From: Chloracidobacterium sp.
GTDB taxonomy: Bacteria; Acidobacteriota; Blastocatellia; Pyrinomonadales; Pyrinomonadaceae
Length of the DNA stretch: 22,462 bases
Direction: 5' to 3'
NCBI GenBank assembly: GCA_016711345.1
Contig: JADJTD010000007.1
Span: 1 to 22,462, forward strand
Part shown: one piece after another, positions 5,853-12,781 of the stretch
How the letters are laid out: each line of letters starts with the position of its first letter
Numbering within the stretch: the stretch's first letter is position 1
Notes under the pieces: model-generated
The model's database searches: none
The model's input: the letters and a program-made list of their open reading frames with translations, nothing else
What the model was told of the DNA's origin: nothing
Position numbers and translations under genes: made by a program

Positions 5853-6109
5853 GCCTGCCGAAGGTGTACCGAGAGGGGCGCTGCGCCCTGTGCCGGAAGC
5901 TGGCCGGCCACCCGATCCACCAGGTCCCGCCTTCGCCGGGCCTCCTGCAGCGCCTGGCCCGGCTGGCGTGGCCTCGGTGGGTGTGGGGGCACGCGGAGGG
6001 GCGGCACGTCCTGGTGGACCGGGACGTCCGGGTGAGGGCGGCCGAGGGGATGACCAAGCTCCGGCTGCGCATGGCGCGCCGGGTAGGGCAGGGGAGGGTC
6101 AAGGCGTGA
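5849..6109 (+). CDS. Small basic protein with CALC motif
   Basis: An 86-residue basic protein starting at GTG 5849 in a GTGA overlap. It begins VSLPKVYREGRCALCRKLAG, with one CxxC pair that could be half of a zinc site or simply two cysteines. The middle is Trp/Arg-rich (RLARLAWPRWVWGHAEGRHV) and the tail is strongly basic. Its two overlaps place it in the early operon between the CII-like gene and the ORF6N gene. No family is recognised. Confidence 0.65.
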   Translation: MSLPKVYREGRCALCRKLAGHPIHQVPPSPGLLQRLARLAWPRWVWGHAEGRHVLVDRDVRVRAAEGMTKLRLRMARRVGQGRVKA

Positions 6110-6663
6110 ACCAGATCGAGAAGCTGAAGGCCGCGCCGATGGAGCACCAGGGCCATCGGGTCATCACCCTGGGCCAGATGGATGAGGCGCACGGCCGGCC
6201 AGAGGGCACCGCCAAGAAGGCATGGCAGCGCCACCGCGCCAGGCTGGTGGAGGGATCGGACTACTTCCAGCTGCCGGGGGAGTCTCGTTCCCCTGGTGGC
6301 CGCATGGAACCGAGCATCCTCCTGGCCGAGTCCGGCTACCTGCTACTGGTGAAGACCTTCCGCGACGACCTCGCGTGGCAGGTCCAGCGCGAGCTGGTGG
6401 CCGGCTACTTCCGCTCCAGGGAGGGGGCCCTGGCCGGCGCCGACGCCCGGATCGACAGGGCGCTTGCGCTGGCTCAGGACGCCAACCGGACCGTCCACGC
6501 CCTCACGGGCCTGGTCTCGGCCCTGCTGAAGGACCACCGGCGGCGCAACGCCGAGGCCGGCCGGGTGCTGGCCGGCTTCCGGCCGCGCACTCGCCGCGCG
6601 CCCCGGAGGGCGCCCGCCCAGCTCGCCCTCTTGCTGGGCAAGAAGAAGCCGGGGGCCGCGTGA
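6106..6663 (+). CDS. ORF6N-domain phage antirepressor/regulatory protein
   Basis: A 185-residue protein with a clear ORF6N domain. Residues about 17-60 read HRVITLGQMDEAHGRPEGTA and RHRARLVEGSDYFQLPG. Residues about 72-106 read ILLAESGYLLLVKTFRDDLA and WQVQRELVAGYFRSR, the conserved second half. ORF6N domains occur in phage antirepressors and KilA-N-related regulators, acting on lysogeny control or host genes. The C-terminus has a helical stretch then a very basic tail (RPRTRRAPRRAPAQ), plausible for DNA binding. The GTG start at 6106 overlaps the upstream stop as GTGA; longer readings run out of frame through the previous gene. Confidence 0.9.
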   Translation: MNQIEKLKAAPMEHQGHRVITLGQMDEAHGRPEGTAKKAWQRHRARLVEGSDYFQLPGESRSPGGRMEPSILLAESGYLLLVKTFRDDLAWQVQRELVAGYFRSREGALAGADARIDRALALAQDANRTVHALTGLVSALLKDHRRRNAEAGRVLAGFRPRTRRAPRRAPAQLALLLGKKKPGAA

Positions 6664-6947
6664 GGACCCTCACCCTGACGCTGCTGGTGGCCGTCCTGGC
6701 CGTGCCGCTGCTCATGTTCGGGGCCGCGCGCGCCGTGGGCTACGAGGCACGCTCGACGGCCGACGACGGCCCGCGCATCCCGAAGGAGAGCACCGGGGAG
6801 CTGCTGGCCCACGCCGTGCGGGGGTGCGTGGAGGGCGGCGGGCAGTCCTCCACCGGCATCCAGGCCGGCGTGGTCCTGGCGCGCTGCACGCCGGCCGCCC
6901 TGCCGCACCTGGGCGTCGAGCCGATCGTCAGGAGGGCGGGCCGGTGA
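6660..6947 (+). CDS. Small membrane-anchored or secreted hypothetical protein
   Basis: A 95-residue protein starting at GTG 6660 (GTGA overlap). The N-terminus is a signal-anchor: one Arg, then a hydrophobic run (TLTLTLLVAVLAVPLLMFGA), then AARAVGY. The rest is soluble with two cysteines (GCVEGG and ARCTPAAL), which would be extracytoplasmic and could form a disulfide. Whether a signal peptidase cuts after GAARA is not certain. It lies between regulatory and accessory early genes, so a superinfection or envelope role is possible but unsupported. Confidence 0.65.
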   Translation: MRTLTLTLLVAVLAVPLLMFGAARAVGYEARSTADDGPRIPKESTGELLAHAVRGCVEGGGQSSTGIQAGVVLARCTPAALPHLGVEPIVRRAGR

Positions 6948-7303
6948 ACCAGCTGAACATCTTCGACGAGGCGCTGCAGCGGCTTCGGGAGCAGCCGGCC
7001 CGCCGCCCGCGCCCGGCCGGCGCCAGCGAGGCGGCCTTCCAGGCCTTCCACGCTGAGAACCCGCACGTCTACGCCGCGCTGGTGGAGCTGGCGCGGGCGG
7101 CCAAGGAGAAGGGGGCCGCGGAGATCGGCATCGGCATGCTCTGGGAGGTGCTGCGCTGGCGGCTCTTCTTCGAGACGACCGATGCCAACTTCAAGCTGAA
7201 CAACAACCACCGGAGCCGCTACGCGCGCCTGATCATGGCGCAGGAGCCGGACCTGGCGGGCATCTTCGAGGTCCGAGAGCTGACCTCGGAGAAGGCGGCC
7301 TGA
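6944..7303 (+). CDS. Conserved phage protein (FHxxNPHVY...NNNHxSRYARL family)
   Basis: A 119-residue protein starting at GTG 6944 (GTGA overlap). It carries the pattern of a very common phage protein of unknown function: AFQAFHAENPHVYAALVELA, then GIGMLWEVLRWRLFFETTDA, then FKLNNNHRSRYARLIMAQEP, then a Phe-rich end (GIFEVRELTSEKAA). The conserved WR...ETTD...LNNNHxSRYAR core is intact and the length is usual for the family. It immediately precedes and overlaps the methyltransferase gene. I know of no assigned function. Confidence 0.85.
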   Translation: MNQLNIFDEALQRLREQPARRPRPAGASEAAFQAFHAENPHVYAALVELARAAKEKGAAEIGIGMLWEVLRWRLFFETTDANFKLNNNHRSRYARLIMAQEPDLAGIFEVRELTSEKAA

Positions 7304-7911
7304 TGGCCCAGGAGCTGCTGGACCTGGCCGGCGGGGTGCTGCCGACAGCGCGGGGTGGGTGGGGGACGGTCTGTGCCGACCCGCCATGGGCGTTCCGAGA
7401 CAGCGGGAGCCGGGTAGCGCCAGACGCCGAGGTGCGCCGCGGCGGCGCCGTGAAGCGCCTCTACCGGACGATGCCCACCAGCTGGGTGGCGCGGCTGCCG
7501 GTGGCGAGCGTGGTGGCCCCCTCGGCGCACCTATACCTGTGGGTCCCCTCCGCCCTGCTCGAGGACGGCCTGGTGGTGATGAAGGCGTGGGGGTTCAGCC
7601 TCAAGACGACGGTGGTCTGGGGCAAGCGGACGAGGCACGGCCGCCCGGCCTTCGGGGCGGGGCACTACTTCCGCGGTGCCCACGAGCTGGTGCTCTTCGG
7701 GGTGCGCGGCCGCTGCCCGGCGCTGAGCCGGCGGGAGCGGACCTACTTCGAGGCGGAGACCGGGGAGCACTCGGTGAAGCCGGAGCTGCTGCAGGACATG
7801 GCGGAGCGGGTGAGCCCAGGGCCGCGGCTGGAGCTCTTCGCGCGCCGCCGGCGCGCCGGGTGGACGACGTGGGGTGACCAGGTGCCGGCGCCGACAGGGG
7901 AGGCGGCCTGA
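7303..7911 (+). CDS. MT-A70-family DNA N6-adenine methyltransferase
   Basis: A 202-residue S-adenosylmethionine-dependent methyltransferase that would methylate adenine N6 in DNA. The catalytic DPPW is at residues 26-29 (TVCADPPWAF). The rest of the fold follows in MT-A70 order: SAHLYLWVPSALLEDGLVVM, MKAWGFSLKTTVVWGK, GHYFRGAHELVLFGVRG, HSVKPELLQDMAERVSPGPR and LELFARRRRAGWTTWGDQV. ATG 7303 overlaps the previous stop as TGATG. Phage MT-A70 enzymes may protect the genome from host restriction or affect gene control. No cognate endonuclease adjoins it; the nearest nuclease candidate is at 12251. Confidence 0.93.
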   Translation: MAQELLDLAGGVLPTARGGWGTVCADPPWAFRDSGSRVAPDAEVRRGGAVKRLYRTMPTSWVARLPVASVVAPSAHLYLWVPSALLEDGLVVMKAWGFSLKTTVVWGKRTRHGRPAFGAGHYFRGAHELVLFGVRGRCPALSRRERTYFEAETGEHSVKPELLQDMAERVSPGPRLELFARRRRAGWTTWGDQVPAPTGEAA

Positions 7912-7919
7912 TGGATCGC

Positions 7920-8300
7920 CTACCCCTCGAACTCGACGTCCGCGACCAGCCCCGCCTCGACGCAGGCGCCGGAGAGCTCCATCAGGGCGTTGTTGAGCGC
8001 CTTGAAGTCGATCTGACCGCCGCCGTCGGCCATCCGGTAGGTGCCGCAGGCGTTGGTGTTCCAGAGCAGCGCCACAGCCTGGACGGCGCGCAGCACCGAC
8101 TTGGGCAGCGGGGCCTCCTCCCCGGGCTCCAGGACCTTGAGCATGGACCTGAGGCCGTCAGCCATCGCCGATGCGTCGATGGGGGCGGTCTCCTCCCAGG
8201 AGTTCTCATCGTGCTCCAGCCTAAGGGCCGCCTTCCTGCCGTCGGTGACGCTGAGGGTGACGGCGTGGCTGCCGGTGCCGAAGCCGATGCTCTGGTGCAT
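7920..8300 (-). CDS. Lone minus-strand hypothetical protein between early and replication genes
   Basis: A 126-residue acidic protein on the strand opposite its neighbours, ending eight bases past the methyltransferase stop. ATG 8300..8298 has a good AGGAG. Composition is natural (SIGFGTGSHAVTLSVTDGRK, AALRLEHDENSWEETAPIDA, VLRAVQAVALLWNTNACGTY), whereas the plus-strand frame across it is His/Gly/Leu noise. No family is recognised. As an isolated, oppositely directed gene with its own upstream gap, it looks like a moron or an independently controlled regulator. A TTGACG at 8358..8353 is a candidate -35 with a poor -10. Confidence 0.75.
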   Translation of the reverse strand: MHQSIGFGTGSHAVTLSVTDGRKAALRLEHDENSWEETAPIDASAMADGLRSMLKVLEPGEEAPLPKSVLRAVQAVALLWNTNACGTYRMADGGGQIDFKALNNALMELSGACVEAGLVADVEFEG

Positions 8301-8392
8301 GTGGATCTCCTGCTTGGGTGGAGCGCCGAAGGTGCCAGCCGCCCGGACCAGTCGTCAAGCGATTCAGGGCCGCGTCTCATTGGGGGTGGGTG
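8301..8392. promoter_or_regulatory. Divergent intergenic region, likely promoters for 7920-8300 and 8393-9658
   Basis: The only gap between opposite-facing genes in this part of the window. On the minus strand TTGACG (8358..8353) could be a -35, but the -10 position holds GCACCT, a weak match. No clear rightward promoter is seen, and the 17-bp operator of the immunity region is absent. Confidence 0.35.
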
Positions 8393-9658
8393 ATGGCTGG
8401 GCTTCCCTGGTTCGCGGTCTACGCCGACTTCCCCGACCACCCCAAGAGCGTCCGGCTCGGGGTGAAGCTGGGCCAGCCGCTGGCGTGGGCGCACGTCCTG
8501 AAGCTCTGGGCCTACTGCGCCCGCCTGGCGCTCGACGGCCGGGTCGAAGCTGACGTGGTGGAGCACGCCGCCGGCTGGACCGGGAAGGTGGGCCGGTTCA
8601 TTGAGGCCGCGGCTGGCTGCGGGTTCATCGAGCAGGACGGCGACTGCTACCTCGTCCATGGCTGGGAGGAGCGCAACGGCGCCCACGTCAGGAAGCACGA
8701 CCGGGACGCCAAGAAGCCGCGCGGAAACCGCCCGCCAGCCGCTCCGGTCCCTCCACCGTCCCGCGCGGGACCGGAGCGGGACGCCAGAGGGACCGGCGCC
8801 TGTCCCTCGGAGACCCAGCGCGGGGACAGTAGAGAAGTACAGAAACAAGAAACAGCTGCTGCTGCTCGCGCATGCGCGCGGGACGCGGCCGGTGCCATCA
8901 GCAAGCTGGGCCCTGGGGAGGCTGAAGCCGCACCCCCCCCTCCCGCGGTGGAGGTCTCCCCGGGGCCCGTTGTCTCCACGGGGGCGCTGCCGGCCGCGCC
9001 CGATGAGCCATCGGAAGCCCACCCGGGCAGGGCCATCGCAGGGACTGCTACGGCGGCCCAGGTCGGCGCTCCTCTCGTGGCCGTTGCCGCCTTCGACGAC
9101 AGCCCGCCGCGCCTGGCGCCCGTGTTCGACCTGGTGGAGCTCGGGCCCGCCGCCGCCGAGATGCGCGCCCGGCTGGAGCTGCGCGCCGAGTGGAAGTTCC
9201 TGGTGGCTGCCCACGACCGCAAGGTGCAGGTGCGGTCGGCGCTGGAGGAACTGGTCGAGACACTGGGCGTCGACCGGGCGGAGGCGCTGTGCTGGGGGGC
9301 GCTGGAGCGGCGCCGCCGGCAGGGGCTCCAGCCCCCGAAGACCCTCGCCTTCTTCGTGCCCCTGCTCGAGGAGGCGCAGCGCGGCGGCGACCCGCTGCCC
9401 GTGGAGGTCGCCGGGGTGGACATCGACCAGGTGCGCGGCCAGCGGGACCTCGAGGTCGAGCAGCGGTGGGCTCCCCTGATCGGCGCCATGAACCCGGCGC
9501 AGCGGGAGGCCTACGAGGCCGAGAAGCGGCGCCTGGCTGACGAGGTGCGCGCCCAGGGGCTCTGGACGACCGAGGAGGCGCGCCAGCTCGACGCCGCCGA
9601 GGCGTTCCTGTTCGAGAAGTGGAGCCGCCGGGTGAAGGCGGCAGGAGGCGAGGCGTGA
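8393..9658 (+). CDS. Phage replication initiator-like protein (O/DnaD-like)
   Basis: A 421-residue protein. The N-terminal ~110 residues form a winged-helix-like module known from phage replisome organisers: WFAVYADFPDHPKSVRLGVK, LAWAHVLKLWAYCARLALDG, VEHAAGWTGKVGRFIEAAAG, then LVHGWEERNGAHVRKHDRDA. A Pro/Ala-rich linker (about 120-240) follows, then a helical C-terminal domain (AEWKFLVAAHDRKVQVRSAL, TLGVDRAEALCWGALERRRR). ATG 8393 directly follows GTG at 8390, with a G-rich ribosome binding site; longer readings upstream are unconvincing. It probably loads replication machinery at a phage origin, which in lambda lies inside the O gene. The role is inferred from N-terminal similarity and position. 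Confidence 0.7.
   Translation: MAGLPWFAVYADFPDHPKSVRLGVKLGQPLAWAHVLKLWAYCARLALDGRVEADVVEHAAGWTGKVGRFIEAAAGCGFIEQDGDCYLVHGWEERNGAHVRKHDRDAKKPRGNRPPAAPVPPPSRAGPERDARGTGACPSETQRGDSREVQKQETAAAARACARDAAGAISKLGPGEAEAAPPPPAVEVSPGPVVSTGALPAAPDEPSEAHPGRAIAGTATAAQVGAPLVAVAAFDDSPPRLAPVFDLVELGPAAAEMRARLELRAEWKFLVAAHDRKVQVRSALEELVETLGVDRAEALCWGALERRRRQGLQPPKTLAFFVPLLEEAQRGGDPLPVEVAGVDIDQVRGQRDLEVEQRWAPLIGAMNPAQREAYEAEKRRLADEVRAQGLWTTEEARQLDAAEAFLFEKWSRRVKAAGGEA
8825..8878. other. Possible replication origin inside the initiator gene
   Basis: Within the linker-coding part of the initiator gene, a purine- and A-rich stretch (8825-8855) contains a tandem AGAAACA-AGAAACA and is followed by CTG repeats and a 12-bp palindrome CGCGCATGCGCG (8867-8878). 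The base composition is unlike the flanking coding sequence. No convincing iteron set was seen, so this is tentative. Confidence 0.3.
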
Positions 9659-9804
9659 TGCCGGAGACCCTGTCGATGGTGTTGCCGCTGGCGGGCATCG
9701 GGCTAGTGACCTGGTGGCTGCTGGGGCTGGCGAAGCCCTGGGACAAGATCGAGGTCCGCCCGAGCAAGGACGTGATGCTGGACCTCACCGGGAGGCGCTG
9801 GTGA
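9658..9804 (+). CDS. 48-residue single-pass membrane protein
   Basis: A very small protein starting at ATG 9658, overlapping the initiator stop as TGATG. Residues about 5-25 are a transmembrane helix (LSMVLPLAGIGLVTWWLLGL) followed by a charged tail (KPWDKIEVRPSKDVMLDLTG). It is coupled by GTGA to another small membrane protein at 9801. Two adjacent one-helix proteins could act together, but the arrangement and lack of a lipobox do not support a spanin pair. Function is unknown. Confidence 0.65.
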   Translation: MPETLSMVLPLAGIGLVTWWLLGLAKPWDKIEVRPSKDVMLDLTGRRW

Positions 9805-9998
9805 GCCAGGGCGGGCGCTACCTGGGCGGCGAGGAGCGGCTGGCGTGGGGGTGCGCCGTCGCCATGGCGGTCATCATCGGGTGGACGGCGGGTCGCGTGG
9901 TGCCTCGGCCGCTGCCGGAGCCGACTGCGGCCGGCGAGTGCCAGCCCGTCCGCGTGACCTGCGGCTGCGTCCCCGTCGTCACGCCGGTGAAGCCATGA
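9801..9998 (+). CDS. 65-residue membrane protein with a Cys-rich C-terminus
   Basis: It starts at GTG 9801 (GTGA overlap). Residues about 16-36 form a probable membrane helix (WGCAVAMAVIIGWTAGRVVP), preceded by a charged segment. The C-terminal tail has three cysteines (GECQPVRVTCGCVPVVTPVK) that would face the periplasm if the N-terminus is cytoplasmic. It ends in an ATGA overlap with the next gene. No family is recognised. Confidence 0.6.
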   Translation: MSQGGRYLGGEERLAWGCAVAMAVIIGWTAGRVVPRPLPEPTAAGECQPVRVTCGCVPVVTPVKP

Positions 9999-10324
9999 GC
10001 GTCGAGCTCCGGAAGGCGGCGCTGGCGCTTGCGGACCTCGCTGGGCGAGCCGCGAGCCGGGTGGTGGGCAACTGCATCGAGGACAAGGGCAGCCGCCCGG
10101 GGTGCCGGACATGCCGGGACCTCCAAGCGGCGACGAAGGCCGCCGTCCAGGCCGTCCACGACGCGCTGCGCGAGACCGAGTCGACCCAGCCGGCCGGCCT
10201 GGCCGGGGAAAGGTGCTCGAGGTGCGGCCACCCCAAGGCCGACCACGCCATCGCAGGAGTCCCCGGCCCGTGCGCGTGGACGGTCTGCGCCTGCAAGGTG
10301 TTCCAGGAGGCCGACCGTGGCTGA
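9995..10324 (+). CDS. Zinc-motif protein (CxRCGHxxxxH...CxxxxCxC)
   Basis: A 109-residue protein starting at ATG 9995 (ATGA overlap). The N-terminal half is helical (SVELRKAALALADLAGRAAS; CRTCRDLQAATKAAVQAVHD). The C-terminus has the compact zinc-binding pattern CSRCGHPKADHA then CAWTVCACKVF, a small motif frequent in phages and actinobacterial proteins. It begins a run of zinc-motif proteins extending to 14737. No enzymatic role is evident. Confidence 0.7.
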   Translation: MSVELRKAALALADLAGRAASRVVGNCIEDKGSRPGCRTCRDLQAATKAAVQAVHDALRETESTQPAGLAGERCSRCGHPKADHAIAGVPGPCAWTVCACKVFQEADRG

Positions 10325-10895
10325 GACCCTCGCAGAGATGCACGCCCGGCACGCCCGGGAGATCGAGGCCATCGAGAGGCCCGGTGCGCCGACCTACTCG
10401 CAGTTGGCGGCTGAGGTGGAGAAGCTGCGGGAGCTGGACAGGCTGGCGACCCTGGCTCTGCTTGGGGCTGGGCGGGCGGTGGGCGAGCTGATGGCCCGCG
10501 CTAAAGCTGCGGAGGCCCGGGCGGACGAGGCGAGCCGCGAGTTCACGCTGCTGAAGGAGGGCGCGGGGGTGGACGAGCTCCTGGGGGCCGAGCTGGTTCG
10601 GCAGCGCGACGCCGCGCACCGTGAGCTCAAGGCCATCAAGGCCGGGCTGGCGAAGGCAGACACCGCAGCGAGCCCGTCCTGTGCCCGCTGCGGGGGGGCC
10701 CAGAGCCACCACGTCCACGACCTCGAACACATCGTGACGCCCCACCCGTTCCAGGCCGCCACACTCCCCGCCAAGCGAGGGTTTGACGACTGCCCTTCCT
10801 GCCACGGTGAAGGGCCTTTTTGGCGGTGGGATGGCCGCGGGTACTGCACCACATGCGAGGGGCGAGCGACCTCGTCCGCGGAGGAGGGCAAGTGA
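10317..10895 (+). CDS. Coiled-coil protein with two C-terminal zinc motifs
   Basis: A 192-residue protein starting at GTG 10317, with AGGAGG six bases upstream and an 8-base overlap with the previous gene. Residues about 1-120 are charged and helical, with coiled-coil character (AEVEKLRELDRLATLALLGA, ELVRQRDAAHRELKAIKAGL). The C-terminus has CARCGGAQSHHVHDLEH and CPSCHGEGPF...GYCTTCEG, the second a DnaJ-like C-x2-C...C-x2-C pair. It is the first of three adjacent genes combining long helices and cysteine pairs. Function is unknown. Confidence 0.7.
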   Translation: MAETLAEMHARHAREIEAIERPGAPTYSQLAAEVEKLRELDRLATLALLGAGRAVGELMARAKAAEARADEASREFTLLKEGAGVDELLGAELVRQRDAAHRELKAIKAGLAKADTAASPSCARCGGAQSHHVHDLEHIVTPHPFQAATLPAKRGFDDCPSCHGEGPFWRWDGRGYCTTCEGRATSSAEEGK

Positions 10896-11390
10896 GCGAG
10901 TCCGAGTGCAGTTACTGCGGCCGGCTGATCAGCGACGAGGGCTTCTGCACCCACGTGCTGGCTCACCAGGAGGCCGACGCCCTCCGCGCCCGATGCGAGG
11001 CAGCGGAGGCCGAGGTGGCGGTCTGGAAGGATGCCGCGCAGGAGGTGGTCAACCTCTTCGACCCGGCCAAGCCCGAGGTGTCCGCGCCGCTGCTCCGGGC
11101 TGTGGCGAAGGGGGCCAAGTCAGCCAACCAGGGCCTGCGAGCCGAGGTGGAGAAGCTGAAGCGCGAGGAGAAAGACATCGGCGCCTTCATCGACGCGGCG
11201 CTTGCCGACCGGGACGCTTTTGAGGACGAGGCCGACGCGCTGCGGTCGGCGCTGCGGGCGCTGGTGAAGGCCCGGGAGGTCATGGCCCCCCCTGGACGGG
11301 GTGTGCTCGCTCAACGACGAGTTCTCCCGCGCCCGGATGGTGCTGCGGCTGATCGACCACGCCGCGACGACTGGGCCGGGTGGGCCATGA
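10892..11390 (+). pseudogene. Coiled-coil zinc-motif protein, +1 frame change at a C7 run
   Basis: GTG 10892 (GGAGGAGGG upstream, GTGA overlap) starts a frame with CSYCGRLISDEGFCTHVLAH, a C2H2-like zinc motif, then long helices (AEVEKLKREEKDIGAFIDAA, AFEDEADALRSALRALVKAR). At the C7 run (11286-11292) this frame turns into Arg/Pro noise, while the +1 frame continues well: LDGVCSLNDEFSRARMVLRL, IDHAATTGPGGP, ending at TGA 11388-11390, which overlaps the ATG of the next gene as ATGA. Removing one C restores a 165-residue protein. Read as written, this frame would fuse with the next gene through 37 unlikely residues. A one-base sequence error is the simplest explanation. Confidence 0.65.
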
Positions 11391-11893
11391 CCTTGGCGGA
11401 GCTGCAGAGGCTGATCGCGATCGGGTTCGGGGTGCGCCTCAGCAAGGAGCAGGCGCAGTCCGTGGCCGCGGAGATGGAGCAGGTGCGAGCCGATCGCGAC
11501 GCCCTCAAGCACGAGCGGGACGAGGAGCGCGCCCGACGCTTCGACTGCGAGCGGTCGCATGGAGCCCTGGCCGCCCAGCTCGCCGGCCTCGATGCCGACG
11601 TGGCCGAGCTGCACCGACGGCTCGGGGAGGAGATCGGGGGCCGGGCCGCAGACCGAGACGCCTACGCCGCCAACATCGAGAGGCGGGCCTGGGAGTACGA
11701 CGGCATCGAGGAGGGGCTGCTCTGGGCCATCCAGCGCCTGGAGGGGCGGCTCACCGAGGCCATGGAGGTGCTGCGCCCGCTGGAGTTCATCGGCGGCGAG
11801 TGCCCGGAGTGCTCCGGCATCAAGGGCATCCCAGGCCTCGGGCACGATCCCGAGTGCAGGCTGGCGAAGGTGTTGGCGGAGAGCCGGCCGTGA
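11387..11893 (+). CDS. Coiled-coil protein with C-terminal CPEC...C motif
   Basis: A 168-residue protein starting at ATG 11387 in an ATGA overlap with the corrected end of the preceding gene. It is mostly one long charged helix (KEQAQSVAAEMEQVRADRDA, LAAQLAGLDADVAELHRRLG, LLWAIQRLEGRLTEAMEVLR), followed by GGECPECSGIKG and DPECRLAKVL, which offer three cysteines for a possible metal site. As given, the frame is continuous with the upstream gene, so an automated annotation may report one fused 333-residue protein. I prefer two because of the overlap and the frame evidence. Confidence 0.65.
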   Translation: MTLAELQRLIAIGFGVRLSKEQAQSVAAEMEQVRADRDALKHERDEERARRFDCERSHGALAAQLAGLDADVAELHRRLGEEIGGRAADRDAYAANIERRAWEYDGIEEGLLWAIQRLEGRLTEAMEVLRPLEFIGGECPECSGIKGIPGLGHDPECRLAKVLAESRP

Positions 11894-12078
11894 CCGCCCC
11901 GAATCGCGCCCGCCCGTGTCCCCTCTGCGAGGCGGCCAGTGACGACCAGGTCGTTGGGCTCTACCGGGAGCGGGCCTTCGAGGAGCACGTCCTGCGGGCC
12001 CACCCAGGCTTCGACCCGGCGAGCTGCTGGGCGATGCCGCTGCCGGCGGCCGCGCCGCGCCGAGGGAGCCACCGATGA
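11890..12078 (+). CDS. 62-residue C2H2-like zinc-finger protein
   Basis: It starts at GTG 11890 in a GTGA overlap and ends in an ATGA overlap. CPLCEAA near the N-terminus and EEHVLRAHPGF about 30 residues later give a Cys2-His2 set (CxxC...HxxxxH) compatible with one zinc finger. The tail is Pro/Ala/Arg-rich. It is probably a small nucleic-acid- or protein-binding protein. The spacing between cysteines and histidines is longer than in a classical finger. Confidence 0.6.
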   Translation: MTAPNRARPCPLCEAASDDQVVGLYRERAFEEHVLRAHPGFDPASCWAMPLPAAAPRRGSHR

Positions 12079-12254
12079 CCGAGGAGGAAGCCCTGAAGAA
12101 GCTCCGCGAGGTGACCCAGCGCCTGCGCGACAACGCCGCGGCCGCCCGGGCGCCCCGCCCGCCGCCGCGCGCCACGCTGCCGCTCCCGGTCGAGGAGGCC
12201 CCTCCTCCCGCGCCCTGGCAGGACGGCCCCGAGGACGAGGAGCCGGCCCCGTGA
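12075..12254 (+). CDS. 59-residue proline-rich acidic-tailed hypothetical protein
   Basis: It starts at ATG 12075 (ATGA overlap) and ends in a GTGA overlap. A short N-terminal helix (TEEEALKKLREVTQRLRDNA) precedes a Pro/Ala-rich, probably disordered segment with an acidic end (QDGPEDEEPAP). It has no recognised domain. Support comes from codon bias, position and tight overlaps on both sides. Confidence 0.55.
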   Translation: MTEEEALKKLREVTQRLRDNAAAARAPRPPPRATLPLPVEEAPPPAPWQDGPEDEEPAP

Positions 12255-12781
12255 GCCCGGTTCCCAGGCTGAAGTCCCGCGTCACCGAGTACCCCTTCCT
12301 CTGGCGCTTCGACCCGGATCGGTACGCCACGGCCTACCTGTGCTCCCGCATCCACGAGGCCCAGGTGGTGGCGTGGCTCCTCGACGCCCTCCGGCGGGGC
12401 TGGGGCGCGAAGGCCTGGCCGGTGGACGTGGGGGCGAAGACGCTCCGCGGGCGGGCCGTGGGCGCGCTGCGCCGGCGCGGCGTCGCGCGGCCCGAGCAGC
12501 TCCTCCACGGGACCACCGGGGCGGGCATGGCCGGCCTGCCCGACATCCAGGCCATCCTCCCAGGCGGCCAGGCGGTACTGGTGGAGGCGAAGGCGCCGGC
12601 TTGGCTCAAGGCGTCGGGCAAGACCGGCCGGATGATCCTGGACCGCGCCGCGGGCGCGCCCGACCCCACCCAGCTGGCCTTCCTGACCGACGCCCACGCT
12701 CATGGCGCCCTGGTGGGGTGCGCCTGGGCCGTCACGGACCTCTTCGAGATCCTGGGCCCGCCGCCGAGGAGGCTCGCTTGA
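12251..12781 (+). CDS. VRR-NUC-like (PD-(D/E)xK) nuclease
   Basis: A 176-residue protein starting at GTG 12251 (GTGA overlap). Its C-terminal half fits the VRR-NUC pattern: GTTGAGMAGLPDIQAILPGG has the catalytic Asp, AVLVEAKAP has the E-x-K, and TQLAFLTDAHAHGALVGCAW has the Gln helix and Gly strand that close the fold. VRR-NUC proteins are nucleases, often structure-specific, and are common in phages beside replication genes. The N-terminal ~75 residues (TEYPFLWRFDPDRYATAYLC) are specific to this protein and contain Arg-rich helices. It probably resolves replication or recombination intermediates; that role is inference from family and location. Confidence 0.75.
   Translation: MSPVPRLKSRVTEYPFLWRFDPDRYATAYLCSRIHEAQVVAWLLDALRRGWGAKAWPVDVGAKTLRGRAVGALRRRGVARPEQLLHGTTGAGMAGLPDIQAILPGGQAVLVEAKAPAWLKASGKTGRMILDRAAGAPDPTQLAFLTDAHAHGALVGCAWAVTDLFEILGPPPRRLA

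Noticed and set aside
7911..8393. A 160-codon plus-strand ORF continuing after the methyltransferase
   Set aside because: His/Gly/Leu-rich noise opposite the more convincing minus-strand gene 7920-8300 with its AGGAG.
8928..8952. C8 run in the initiator gene as a fourth frameshift
   Set aside because: The frame is protein-like on both sides without any shift, so the run is tolerated in a Pro-rich linker.
9658..9998. The two small membrane proteins as a holin/spanin lysis cassette
   Set aside because: No endolysin, lipobox or nested gene arrangement nearby, and they sit in the replication block.
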